Positions 16,356 through 24,754 of a stretch of 64,000 nt of DNA are shown here, one piece after another (the first letter of the stretch is position 1; each line of letters begins with the position of its first letter). The translations under genes were made by a program, and so were the position numbers. Location: the NCBI RefSeq assembly GCF_013364215.1, contig NZ_CP054923.1:1612001-1676000 (forward strand), written 5' to 3'. This stretch comes from Verrucosispora sp. NA02020 (GTDB lineage Bacteria; Actinomycetota; Actinomycetes; Mycobacteriales; Micromonosporaceae). Under the pieces are notes generated by a model. The model was not told the origin of the DNA and ran no database searches. It saw nothing but the letters and a program-made list of their open reading frames with translations.

Positions 16356-16447
16356 GCGTCCCGGCAACCCGCTGGACGCGGTCGACCACGGTGGGGGTAT
16401 GATTTCTCCGCACCCGCACGGGCGATGAGTTCGGGCGCGGCGGCATG

Positions 16448-16523
16448 GTGGCTGTAGCTCAGTTGGCAGAGCACCGGGTTGTGGTCCCGGTTGTCGTGGG
16501 TTCAATTCCCATCAGTCACCCCA
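16448..16523 (+). tRNA. tRNA-His (anticodon GUG)
   Basis: Acceptor GTGGCTG pairs with CAGTCAC (one G-U), the D arm has AGTTGGCAGAGC, the anticodon stem CGGGT region encloses TTGTGGT with anticodon GTG, and the T arm is TGGGTTCAATTCCCA. A G at 16447 supplies the G-1 characteristic of histidine tRNAs, the discriminator is C, and CCA is encoded at 16521-16523. Confidence 0.95.
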
Positions 16524-16530
16524 CACCTGC

Positions 16531-16557
16531 GAGGCCCGAACCTTTGGTTCGGGCCTC
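16531..16557 (+). terminator. terminator after tRNA-His
   Basis: Perfect 12-bp stem GAGGCCCGAACC / GGTTCGGGCCTC with a TTT loop, followed by GTTCTTGTT. It starts 7 nt after the tRNA end and is a classical intrinsic terminator. Confidence 0.9.
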
Positions 16558-16626
16558 GTTCTTGTTCCGGTCGCCCCTCCCCTCGGGCCAGCACGCGCCC
16601 GTATCCGCTGTGGCCTTGCCCTCGAC

Positions 16627-16671
16627 AGATATTTGAACGATAGTTCTAGTTGTACGTTCGTTCAAATATCT
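16627..16671. promoter_or_regulatory. long inverted-repeat operator before the MFS/TetR operon
   Basis: A perfect 14-bp inverted repeat AGATATTTGAACGA ... TCGTTCAAATATCT with a 17-nt spacer ends 12 nt before the MFS start codon. It is AT-rich within very GC-rich DNA, and inner GAAC/GTTC half-sites are also present. The most likely ligand is the TetR protein encoded at 18242. Confidence 0.7.
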
Positions 16672-16683
16672 TGTGGAGGTGCC

Positions 16684-18207
16684 GTGTCGGAGGTCGCCGT
16701 CCGGCGTGCGGGCGGGCGCGAGTGGGCGGGCCTCGGGCTGCTGGCGCTGCCCACGCTGCTGCTGGGTCTGGACGTCACCGTGCTGTACCTGGTGCTGCCG
16801 AGCATGGCCGAGGCGCTCGACCCGTCGGCCACGCAGACCCTGTGGATCATGGATGCCTACGGGTTCCTCATCGCCGGGTTCCTCATCACCATGGGCACCC
16901 TGGGGGATCGCATCGGCCGGCGACGCCTGCTCCGGATCGGGATGGCCGCGTTCGCGCTCGTGTCGGTGCTCGCGGCCGTCGCGCCCAGCGCGGAACTGTT
17001 GATCGCGGCCCGTGCGCTGCTCGGGATCGCGGGCGCGACGTTGATGCCCTCGACGCTGTCGCTGATCTCCAACATGTTCGCCGACGCCCGACAGCGCGCG
17101 ATGGCGATCGGGGCCTGGGCCACCATGTTCGCCCTGGGCATGGCGGCCGGTCCGGTCGTCGGCGGTGCCCTCGTCGACGCGTACTGGTGGGGCGCGGCCT
17201 TCCTGCTCGCCGTCCCCGTCGCGATCGTCGTCCTGATCGGGGCGAGGTCACTGCTGCCCGAGTACGCCGACCCGCAGGCCGGGCCGCTGGACCTGGTCAG
17301 CGTCGCGTTGTCCCTGGCGGCGATCCTGCCCGTCGTCTACGCCGTCAAGCAGGCCGCCTCCCACGGTGCCGGTGCGCGTACGCCGGTCCTCCTCGTCGTC
17401 GGCGCCATCGCCGGGGTGGCGTTCGTCCGCCGGCAACGGCACCTGACCGCGCCGCTGCTGGACGTGACCCTCTTCGCCGACCGGGCCTTCTCCGCAGCTC
17501 TCGCCGTCCTGCTGATCGGGCTCGTCGGTGTCGGCGGCACCATGTACATGGTCACGCAGTACCTCCAACTCGTGGAGGGCCTCACCCCGTTCACCGCGGG
17601 CCTGTGGATGGGTCCGCCGGCGCTGGCGATGTTCGCCGCCGCCGTCGGCGCGCCCCTGGTCGCCCGGCGGGTCCGGCCGGGCCTGGTCATGGCCGCCACG
17701 CTCGCGTCGTCGGTGTTCGGCTACGTCCTGCTGGCCACCGCCGCTCCCGGCGACACGGTGACCGTCGTGGCCGGGTTCGCCGCCGTCTACCTCGGTCTCG
17801 GGGCGATCGCCGCGCTCGGCACCGACATGGTCGTCGGCGCCGCACCGGCCACCGAGTCCGGATCGGCCGCCGCCATGTCCGAGACCGTCCAGGAACTCGG
17901 CATCGCCGTCGGCGTCGCGCTGCTCGGCAGCCTCAGCACCGCGCTCTACACCGCGCGGATGGTCGCGCCGGCCGACACCGCACCGGAGGTCGCCGACCGC
18001 CTCACCGGAAGTCTCGCGGGCGCGCTCGCCGTCGCCGACCAGGTGCCGACCGAGGCCGTACGGGCCGCGCGGGACGCCTTCACCACCGGGGTGAACGTCG
18101 CCTCCGCCGTGGCCGGCGTCGCGATCGTGGCGGCCACCCTCCTGTGCCTGGTGGCCCTGCGGCACGTCCCTCCCCTCGGCGCGGATCAGGACGCCGACGG
18201 TCACTGA
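16684..18207 (+). CDS. MFS drug efflux transporter, DHA2 (14-TMS, QacA/EmrB-like)
   Basis: GTG at 16684 lies 4 nt behind GGAGG and gives 507 aa. Motif A is GTLGDRIGRRRLLRIGM, motif C-like glycines are in FALGMAAGPVVGGALVDAYWW, and DVTVLYLVLPSMAEAL with QTLWIMDAYGFLIAGF is the helix 1-2 signature of DHA2 antiporters. Fourteen hydrophobic segments can be counted. It probably exports a cationic or amphipathic compound in exchange for protons. The TetR gene begins 34 nt downstream on the same strand, and the operator palindrome lies just before the start, so the pair is self-regulated. Confidence 0.92.
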   Translation: MSEVAVRRAGGREWAGLGLLALPTLLLGLDVTVLYLVLPSMAEALDPSATQTLWIMDAYGFLIAGFLITMGTLGDRIGRRRLLRIGMAAFALVSVLAAVAPSAELLIAARALLGIAGATLMPSTLSLISNMFADARQRAMAIGAWATMFALGMAAGPVVGGALVDAYWWGAAFLLAVPVAIVVLIGARSLLPEYADPQAGPLDLVSVALSLAAILPVVYAVKQAASHGAGARTPVLLVVGAIAGVAFVRRQRHLTAPLLDVTLFADRAFSAALAVLLIGLVGVGGTMYMVTQYLQLVEGLTPFTAGLWMGPPALAMFAAAVGAPLVARRVRPGLVMAATLASSVFGYVLLATAAPGDTVTVVAGFAAVYLGLGAIAALGTDMVVGAAPATESGSAAAMSETVQELGIAVGVALLGSLSTALYTARMVAPADTAPEVADRLTGSLAGALAVADQVPTEAVRAARDAFTTGVNVASAVAGVAIVAATLLCLVALRHVPPLGADQDADGH

Positions 18208-18241
18208 CCGCTCGACTACCCTGGGCGCCAGGGGAGGGAGC

Positions 18242-18802
18242 ATGAGCGAGGAACCCGTCGACGGGCGACGCGCCAGGGGCGCCAAGCGCCGGTCCGAGAT
18301 CATCGAGGCCACCCTCGCCGTCGTTCTCCGCGAGGGCGCAGCCGGTGTCACCCACCGTGCCGTCGCCACGCAGGCCGGCGTCGCCACCAGCCTGAGCATC
18401 TACTACTTCGCCACCCTGGACGACCTTCTCGTCGCCGCGCTGTCCAGCGTCGCCGACGGGTACACCGAACGGATCCGCCGGATCATCGACGGCCCGGGTG
18501 ACAAGCTGCGCGGCCTGGCCGCTCTGATCGTCGAGTCCGCCGGGCCGGGACGCGAGAAGGCGCTGGCCGAACGCGAACTGTCCACGCTCGCCGCCCGCAG
18601 ACCCGCCCTCGCCCCGATCGCCCGGCACTGGCGCGAGAACGTCGCCGCGCTCGCCGCCACCCTCACCGACGACCCCCACGCCGTGGACGCGGTGGTCGCC
18701 GCCTCCGACGGCCTGTGCACCGCCATCCTCATCGAGAACGTCCCCGCCGACACCGACCACGTGCACCGGATCCTGGCGCACGCGCTCGGCGTCGACCGAT
18801 AG
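18242..18802 (+). CDS. TetR/AcrR family transcriptional repressor
   Basis: Protein of 186 aa with ATG behind GGGGAGGGAG. The N-terminal helix-turn-helix is typical: RRSEIIEATLAVVLREGAAGVTHRAVATQAGVATSLSIYYFATLDDLL, cited here as two parts, helix 1 and the recognition helices ending in YYFATLDDLL. The C-terminal ligand-binding domain is helical. Unlike most TetR genes beside pumps it is downstream of and co-directional with its target, so it is co-expressed with the MFS gene and presumably binds the 16627-16671 inverted repeat. Confidence 0.88.
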   Translation: MSEEPVDGRRARGAKRRSEIIEATLAVVLREGAAGVTHRAVATQAGVATSLSIYYFATLDDLLVAALSSVADGYTERIRRIIDGPGDKLRGLAALIVESAGPGREKALAERELSTLAARRPALAPIARHWRENVAALAATLTDDPHAVDAVVAASDGLCTAILIENVPADTDHVHRILAHALGVDR

Positions 18803-18823
18803 TGCGGTGTCCAGCCCGTCGAC

Positions 18824-20083
18824 TCACTCGGTGGTGTCGGGGGAGGCGTCCGGCGCGGACTCGTCGCCCGCGGGCTCGTACGGCAGGGCGCTGCCCTTGA
18901 CGTACTCGTCCCAGCTCACGTTCCAGTCCGTCCAGCCGTTGCCGTTCTGGAGCTTGCGCTCGGTGCCCTTGACCACGATCGGGTCGCCGACCTTCGTGTT
19001 CTCGAAGAGCCAGGCGCCGTTGACCATGGAGACGTTCACGCAGCCGTGTGAGACGTTGGTGGTGCCCTGCTGCCCCTCCGACCAGGGCGCGGCGTGGATG
19101 AACTCCCCGCCCCAGGTCAGCCGCTGGGCGTAGTCGATCTTCGTGCGGTAGCCCTCTTCGGGGCCCAACTCCTCCAACGTGTCGAAGACCGTCTTGCGCA
19201 GCTTCTCCATCACCACCATCGTGCCGCTGGAGGAGGGCGTGGTCTTCTTGCCGAGGCTCACCGGGATCGTCTTGATCGTCTCGCCGTCCCGGGTGACGAC
19301 CATGCGTTTGTTGCTGTTGTCCACCGTCATGACCAGCTTCGGGCCCACGGTGATGTCCACGGTCAGGTCGGCCCGGCCGTACCAGCCGTCGCCCAGCGGC
19401 AGCCCGCCCGCCTGCACCCGGTAGGAGACCTTGCTGCCGGCCTTCCAGAACTCCTTCGGCCGGTAACGGACCTCGGTGGGGCTGACCCAGTGCCAGACGC
19501 CCTCCTGGGCGGGCGTGGACTTCACCGTCATCCGCCGCTGGAGGTCGGCGCGGTACTTCTCCGGGATCTCCCGGCCGAACTTCACGATCAGCGGCATCGC
19601 GACCCCGACCGTCTGGTCGTCGCCGAGGAAGCTGGTGACCCGGACCTGGTTGCTCGGCTGCTTCATCACGGTGAAGGCGCTGGTCGCGGTTACCGGGACA
19701 CCGTCGTCGCCGGTCGCGGTGACGGTCGCGGTGTACGACTCGCCGTACGCCAGCGCCTTCGACGGCAACCAGCTCTTACCGTCCGGGGCCAGCGTGCCCT
19801 TGACCGGCTCCCCGTCGGCGCCGGCCAGCTCGACAGTGGTCTCCTCGGACTGCTCGGCGGCGAAGGTGACCGCCGTCGAGGCGGGAACGTCCTTCGCGTC
19901 GGCGGCCGGTTCGCTGATGCTCACCGACGCCTTCGGCGCCGGCTGGTCGGCACCGTCCTGCCAGCCCGGCCCGTTGTCGCCGCCCTTGCCGCCGGTGCAG
20001 GCGGAGGTCAGCACCATCGCCACGGCGAGCATCCCCGCGGCGAGCACCCCCCGCCGGCGGTTGCGCTGGTCCCGAACTCGCAT
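18824..20083 (-). CDS. L,D-transpeptidase lipoprotein (Ig-like plus YkuD), copy 1
   Basis: Protein of 419 aa. A lipobox VLTSAC (Cys29) anchors it outside the membrane. Two Ig-like domains follow (about 50-145 and 150-250) with the family strand WVSPTEVRYRPKEFWKAG. The YkuD catalytic domain ends in HAAPWSEGQQGTTNVSHGCV, where His and Cys of SHGCVNVS are catalytic. It forms 3-3 cross-links in peptidoglycan, as Mycobacterium LdtMt2-type enzymes do. A short acidic Ser/Asp tail closes it. It lies head-to-tail with a close paralogue 125 nt upstream. Confidence 0.94.
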   Translation of the reverse strand: MRVRDQRNRRRGVLAAGMLAVAMVLTSACTGGKGGDNGPGWQDGADQPAPKASVSISEPAADAKDVPASTAVTFAAEQSEETTVELAGADGEPVKGTLAPDGKSWLPSKALAYGESYTATVTATGDDGVPVTATSAFTVMKQPSNQVRVTSFLGDDQTVGVAMPLIVKFGREIPEKYRADLQRRMTVKSTPAQEGVWHWVSPTEVRYRPKEFWKAGSKVSYRVQAGGLPLGDGWYGRADLTVDITVGPKLVMTVDNSNKRMVVTRDGETIKTIPVSLGKKTTPSSSGTMVVMEKLRKTVFDTLEELGPEEGYRTKIDYAQRLTWGGEFIHAAPWSEGQQGTTNVSHGCVNVSMVNGAWLFENTKVGDPIVVKGTERKLQNGNGWTDWNVSWDEYVKGSALPYEPAGDESAPDASPDTTE

Positions 20084-20208
20084 GGTGTCCTCACAGTCAT
20101 GGTCCGCTGCCCGTCCACATCACAGACGCACCGGAACACGTACCCGTTGCGGAAGGTGAACCGAAACACGTGGAGCGGGATGTCCGGATAGTGACATATC
20201 TGGCACGG

Positions 20209-21453
20209 TCACAGGGCCGGACCCGCACCACCGTCCGGAACCGGCAGCGCGCTGCCCTTGACGAACTCCGACCAGCTCAGATCCCACGCCGTCCAACCGT
20301 TGCCGGCGGCCAGCTTCCGCTCGGTGCCCTTGATGGTGATCGGATCACCGACCTTGGTCCGTTCGAAGAGCCAGCGGGCGTTCGCCAGGGACACGTTCAC
20401 GCAACCGTGTGACACATTCTGCCGTCCCTGGACGTGTTCCGACCAGGGCGCCGCGTGGATGTACTCGCCGCCCCAGGTCAGCCGCTGGGCGAACTGGATG
20501 TCGGTGACGTAGCGGTTCTCCGGATCGGGATCGTCCATCGTGTCGAAGACCGTCGCCTCCTTCTTCTCCATCACCACCAGCGTGCCGCTGGACGACGGGG
20601 TCTTCTTCTTGCCGAGGCTCACCGGCAGGGTCTTGATCAGGTTGCCGTCCTCGTACACCCGCATCTGCTTGTCGGCATTGTCCACCTTCATCTCGAAGGC
20701 CGAGCCGATCTTCGCGGTGGCGCTCCGGTCGACGTTGCCGAACCGGCCGTTGCTCAGCGGAATGCCGGTCAACGCGATCCGTACGGACAGCTTCGTGCCG
20801 GCCTTCCAGTACTCCGGCGCCCGGTAGAACGCCTGAGTGCCGTTGCTCACCCAGTGCCAGGTGCCCGGCTGCGGCGGATCGGTCTGCACGAACATCCGCT
20901 TCTGCACGGCGGCCCGATCCTTCTTCGGGATGCCCGGGTGGAACTCCGCCACCACCGGCATCGCCACGCCGTACGTCCGGTCGTCGAAGAGGTAGAGCCC
21001 CGAGGTGATCATCGAGCCGGGCTTCGCCATCGTGGTGAACGTGCTGGTCCCCTCGCTGACCGAGCCGTCCGGCTGCTTCGCGGTCACCGTGGCCGTGTAC
21101 TCGGTGGACCACTTCAACGGCGCGGACGGCACCCAGGACGAGCCGTCCGTACGCAGCTTGCCCTTGACCTCCTTGCCGTTGGCGGTCGTCAGACTGACCT
21201 TCGACACCGTCGCGCCGTCCGGCAACTCGGCACCGATCTCCACGCTCACCGGCCGCTTCTTCGCCCCGTCGGCCGGGCTCACCGCCAACGGCGGCCCACT
21301 CGACGGCGGTGTGTCCGGCGTCACCGCACCGCTGGTCGCGGGCCCCGGCACGAACTCGGCAGCCGAGCCCTCCTCGCGACAACCCGACAGTGCCAGCGAC
21401 GCCACCAGACCCAGGGTGCCCACCAACGCCCCGGCCCGCGCGAACCTGCCCAT
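20209..21453 (-). CDS. L,D-transpeptidase lipoprotein (Ig-like plus YkuD), copy 2
   Basis: ATG at 21453 is preferred (414 aa); an ATG 14 codons upstream is in frame, but it only adds a polar segment before the signal peptide. The lipobox is LALSGC. The arrangement matches the neighbouring copy: Ig-like domains, HWVSNGTQAFYRAPEYWKAG, then the YkuD domain with RLTWGGEYIHAAPWSEH and catalytic SHGCVNVS. The C-terminal segment after the catalytic motif is almost the same as in copy 1 (TKVGDP, KGTERKL, EFVKGSALP), showing a tandem duplication. The tail is shorter. Confidence 0.94.
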   Translation of the reverse strand: MGRFARAGALVGTLGLVASLALSGCREEGSAAEFVPGPATSGAVTPDTPPSSGPPLAVSPADGAKKRPVSVEIGAELPDGATVSKVSLTTANGKEVKGKLRTDGSSWVPSAPLKWSTEYTATVTAKQPDGSVSEGTSTFTTMAKPGSMITSGLYLFDDRTYGVAMPVVAEFHPGIPKKDRAAVQKRMFVQTDPPQPGTWHWVSNGTQAFYRAPEYWKAGTKLSVRIALTGIPLSNGRFGNVDRSATAKIGSAFEMKVDNADKQMRVYEDGNLIKTLPVSLGKKKTPSSSGTLVVMEKKEATVFDTMDDPDPENRYVTDIQFAQRLTWGGEYIHAAPWSEHVQGRQNVSHGCVNVSLANARWLFERTKVGDPITIKGTERKLAAGNGWTAWDLSWSEFVKGSALPVPDGGAGPAL

Positions 21454-21638
21454 CCCCACCCCTGTCTTAGCGACCTGGCGGACATCGTGCCCCATCCACG
21501 CCGCCCAACATGAACCCGTCCCACGCCTTGTGTGTGCTTGTTGCCAAATGTCCGGAAAGCTCGACCGAAGGGAGGACCCGGGTATCGGATTGGAACCCGC
21601 CTCAGGGTGCGTGCTAGGGTTTCCCCCGTTGCCACCGA

Positions 21639-21714
21639 GCGCCGCTAGCTCAACTGGCAGAGCAGCGGACTCTTAATCCGCGGGTTCGGGGTTCGAGTCC
21701 CTGGCGGCGCACCA
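21639..21714 (+). tRNA. tRNA-Lys (anticodon CUU)
   Basis: GCGCCGC pairs with GCGGCGC (allowing G-U), the D arm is GCTCAACTGGCAGAGC, the anticodon stem GCGGA/TCCGC encloses CTCTTAA with anticodon CTT, and the T arm is CGGGGTTCGAGTCCCTG. Discriminator A and an encoded CCA complete it. Confidence 0.95.
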
Positions 21715-21720
21715 AGCAGC

Positions 21721-21759
21721 AAGGCCCTGACCTGGTAGAACTCTGCCGGTCGGGGCCTT
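21721..21759 (+). terminator. terminator after tRNA-Lys
   Basis: AAGGCCCTGACC and GGTCGGGGCCTT form a 12-bp stem with one G-U pair and a 15-nt loop, followed by TTTTTC. It begins 6 nt after the tRNA. Confidence 0.88.
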
Positions 21760-22109
21760 TTTCGTGTTGTCGTGATGGCTGGTCGCTCGCCGGGTGCTCG
21801 GGGGTCGATGAACCGCTCCGGCGTCGGCGGGACGCGCGGCGCGGCGACCATCCGCGTCGATCGTGGAGTTGTGGTCGCCGCAAAACGGCTCTTGGTGGAC
21901 ATGGAAGTGACCACCACTCCATGATCGGCGCGGATTGGGGCAGCTCCTCGTCGAGGAGTTGGCTCTGGTGGACGGTGGTGGTGATGGCGGTGTCAATGGT
22001 GACGAGCCTGGCTCGGTGAGCAGCACGATCTCCAGCCGGTCTGCCAACTGGCGGCATCGCTCGACGCGGGGTGGCGTGCCCACCCCGCGCCCGTACAGGT
22101 TGAGGAGAC
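21760..22109. other. non-coding stretch between tRNA-Lys and a broken gene
   Basis: About 350 nt with no convincing gene on either strand: the open frames lack family motifs, typical codon bias and a ribosome-binding site. No second copy of the tRNA 3' end, integrase fragment or insertion-sequence end was seen, so there is no evidence of an integrated element at the tRNA. Confidence 0.5.
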
Positions 22110-22320
22110 ATGCGGACGACGACCGTGGGTCACGTGACCCTTCTCCTGCCGGACCTCGATCCGGAGGACCTTGACCAGGTCACCGACCTCTCTGCATCAG
22201 CTCCACCCCCACAACACCGGTAGCACCGCCGATGTCTTCGACCGGTTCCTCGGCTGGCCCACCCGGCACCGCAGCCACCGCCCGCCTACGGACGACCCGC
22301 AGACACCGGCGGAGACATGA
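22110..22320 (+). pseudogene. frameshifted relic related to the small Cys/Trp protein gene at 32318
   Basis: An ATG at 22110 behind GAGGAG opens a frame (RTTTVGHVTLLLPDLDPED) that stops at 22223. The next frame from 22192 continues LHQLHPHNTGSTADVFDRF then LGWP, which aligns with LHRLDPCQTGSAADMFDRF and LGWP of the intact gene at 32318-32671. A one-base shift near 22188-22192 joins the two parts. The relic lacks the intact gene's N-terminal cysteine motif region and overlaps the 3' end of the MMPL gene by 35 nt. The homology is clear over about 24 residues; whether it was one gene is inferred. Confidence 0.5.
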
Positions 22321-24625
22321 GGGTGGGCGCCATCGGAGTCATCACCGCCCTGAGGGATTCGCTCCGGGACAGGGCTGATCCTTCGATGTCGACGTTCGGC
22401 AGTGCCCGGTCGAGCCAGGCCGGTAGCCACCAGGCGCGGTCGCCGAGAAGGTGCATCAGTGCCGGGACCAGGACCAGCCGGACGACGAAGGCGTCGAAGA
22501 GGACTCCGGCCGCGAGGCCGAAGCCGAGTGGCCGGATCATCGTGAGGTGGGAGAAGACGAATCCTCCGAAGACGGCGACCATGATGATGGCCGCGGCGGT
22601 CACGACGACGCGTCCTCGGCGGTGCCCGATGGTGACGGACAGTCGGGCGGGGCGGCCGTGGACGAAGGCTTCGCGCATGCCGGAGACCAGGAAGATCTGG
22701 TAGTCCATGGCCAGGCCGAACAGGATGCCCATGATGACGATCGGCGCGAAGCTGAGCACGGGCCCCGGTCGGTGCACGCCGAACAGGTCGGCCAGCCAAC
22801 CCCACTGGTAGATGGCAGTCACCGCGCCCAGGGCGGCGCCGAGGGAGAGGACGTACCCGGCGGTGGCGACGATGGGCACGAGCAGGGACCGGAACACCGC
22901 GATCATGATCAGGAGCGACAGCCCGATCACGACGAGCAGATAGACCGGTAGGGCGTCGGCGAGCTTCCGGGAGATGTCGATGTTGCCGGAGGCCTGGCCG
23001 GCCACGCCGACGGTCATGTCCGCCGCGAGTGGTGGTAGGGCGCGGAGGTCGTTGACGAGTTGTTCGGTCGTCGTGCTGTTCGGTCCTCCGGCCGGTACGA
23101 CCTGGAAGGCGAAGGTCTTGCCGTCGGCGGCGACCGCGACGGGTGCGGCGGCGACGACGTTCGGCTGTCGCAGGATCGTCGTGACGATCTCGGCCTGGGC
23201 GGCGACCTGGTCGGCTTCGGCGACCGGCGTGGGAGATTCCGCGACGACGAGCAGTGGGCCGTTGGTTCCCTCGCCGAAGCCCTGAGCGACTGCGGCGAAC
23301 GCGCGGTACTGGGGGCTGTCCGGAGGTTCCGAGGAACCGTCCGGCAGGCCGAGACGCAGCGACATGACGGGTACGGCGATGACCGTCAGGGCGGTGACGA
23401 CGAGTGCCGCCGCAGCGACGGCCCGGCCCGTGCGCATGGGCTGTGGCGGTTTCTGCCGCCGGGCGGTGGCCCGGAGCCGCCCGGGCAGCACGCGCGTGCC
23501 CATGAGGCCCAGCAGTGCCGGGGTGAGGGTGATCGACACCAGGACCGCCACCATGACACAGAACGCGGCGACCGCGCCCATGACCGCGAGGAACGGGATG
23601 CCGGTGACCGCGAGGGCGACCAGGGCGACGACCACCGTGGAGCCGGCGAAGACGACCGCCGTTCCCGCCGTGCCGTTGGCGACACCGATCGACTCGTGCA
23701 CCGGCATGCCGTCGCGGACCTGACGGCGGTGCCGGTCGAGGATGAACAGGGAGTAGTCGATGCCGACGGCGAGTCCGAGCATGACGCCGAGGATCGGTGT
23801 CCCCGACGTCATGTCCACGACGTCGCTGAACGCCATCGATCCCACCACACCGACCCCCACGCCCACGATCGAGGTCAGCAGCGGGGTGAGGGCGGGTATC
23901 AGCGCACGCAGCAGGACGAGCAGGACGATCAGCGCCACGGCGAGCCCGATCACCTCGCCGATGCCGAACGGGCTGCCGGCCGTGGCGACGATGGTCGAGG
24001 AGTAGTCGACCGCGACTCCGGGGATCTCCGCCTCGTCCAGCGCCGTGGCGATGTCGCGTTGCAGGTCCGGTGACAGGTTGAAGATGCCGTCGCGGAACAT
24101 GACGGCGGCTACCGCGACGGTCCGGTCCTCGCTGACCGTCCGGATCGACGAGGCGGCACCGCTCAGCGTGGTGGCGTCCTCCATCTGGCGGAGTTGGGCC
24201 TCCTGCTCGGCCGTCAACGGCCGAGGGGCGCTCTCCAGGGCGGCGAGACCGGCATCGAGCCGCCTGGACTGCTCGGCGCGCTGCTGCGCGGCGGTGAACG
24301 GGTCGATGACCGCGGCCACGCCGTCGCGTTGCCCGACGCCCGCCAGCACCTCGCCGATCCGTGCCTGCTGCGCGGGGGTGAACGCCCCTTCGGTACTGGT
24401 GAACACCACCGAGCCGGTGGCGCCGGTCAGTTCGGGAAACGCCTCGACGAGCCGTTCGTTGACCTTCTCGGTCGGGGTGCCTGGGATCGAGAAACCGGTG
24501 GCGAGCGAGCCTCCGAAGGTCACCAGCCCGCCGACGGCGAGGGCCAGCACGGCCAGCCATCCGACGATCACCATCCCGGACCGGCGAGCGCCGAAACGCC
24601 CCAGACGGTACAGAAGTATTGCCAC
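22286..24625 (-). CDS. MMPL family RND-type transporter
   Basis: GTG at 24625 follows GGGGAGG by 6 nt and gives 779 aa. Two halves each have an outer domain and a helical bundle. The first bundle contains GVMLGLAVGIDYSLFILDRH, with the Asp-Tyr pair used for proton transfer in MmpL proteins; the second has FGLAMDYQIFLVSGMREAF. A large outer loop starts after the first helix. It likely exports lipids, siderophores or drugs. Frame open further upstream but without a ribosome-binding site. It is divergent from a TetR gene, with a 22-bp palindrome in between, suggesting direct repression. Confidence 0.93.
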   Translation of the reverse strand: MAILLYRLGRFGARRSGMVIVGWLAVLALAVGGLVTFGGSLATGFSIPGTPTEKVNERLVEAFPELTGATGSVVFTSTEGAFTPAQQARIGEVLAGVGQRDGVAAVIDPFTAAQQRAEQSRRLDAGLAALESAPRPLTAEQEAQLRQMEDATTLSGAASSIRTVSEDRTVAVAAVMFRDGIFNLSPDLQRDIATALDEAEIPGVAVDYSSTIVATAGSPFGIGEVIGLAVALIVLLVLLRALIPALTPLLTSIVGVGVGVVGSMAFSDVVDMTSGTPILGVMLGLAVGIDYSLFILDRHRRQVRDGMPVHESIGVANGTAGTAVVFAGSTVVVALVALAVTGIPFLAVMGAVAAFCVMVAVLVSITLTPALLGLMGTRVLPGRLRATARRQKPPQPMRTGRAVAAAALVVTALTVIAVPVMSLRLGLPDGSSEPPDSPQYRAFAAVAQGFGEGTNGPLLVVAESPTPVAEADQVAAQAEIVTTILRQPNVVAAAPVAVAADGKTFAFQVVPAGGPNSTTTEQLVNDLRALPPLAADMTVGVAGQASGNIDISRKLADALPVYLLVVIGLSLLIMIAVFRSLLVPIVATAGYVLSLGAALGAVTAIYQWGWLADLFGVHRPGPVLSFAPIVIMGILFGLAMDYQIFLVSGMREAFVHGRPARLSVTIGHRRGRVVVTAAAIIMVAVFGGFVFSHLTMIRPLGFGLAAGVLFDAFVVRLVLVPALMHLLGDRAWWLPAWLDRALPNVDIEGSALSRSESLRAVMTPMAPTLMSPPVSAGRP

Positions 24626-24681
24626 GAAGTCCTCCCCTGACAGCGGCTCCGGGTGGGCGACCTGCCCGGCCACCAGACAGT

Positions 24682-24720
24682 AAACCAACACTCGTTGTTT
24701 ATCCAACACCTGTTGGATAA
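24682..24720. promoter_or_regulatory. tandem palindromic TetR operators between MMPL and tetR
   Basis: TTATCCAACA-CC-TGTTGGATAA at 24699-24720 is a perfect 22-bp palindrome. Just before it, at 24682-24700, CAAC-N4-GTTG within AAAC...GTTT forms a second, imperfect copy sharing the CAAC/GTTG core. Both lie 57-103 nt from the two divergent starts, where a repressor would block both promoters. Confidence 0.72.
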
Positions 24721-24754
24721 GTCGCTCCCGAGGAGGACGTGACAGGATCGAGCC

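Noticed and set aside
21639..22320. tRNA-Lys as integration site of a genomic island covering 22-27 kb
   Set aside because: No integrase, no duplicated tRNA 3' end and no composition step was seen.
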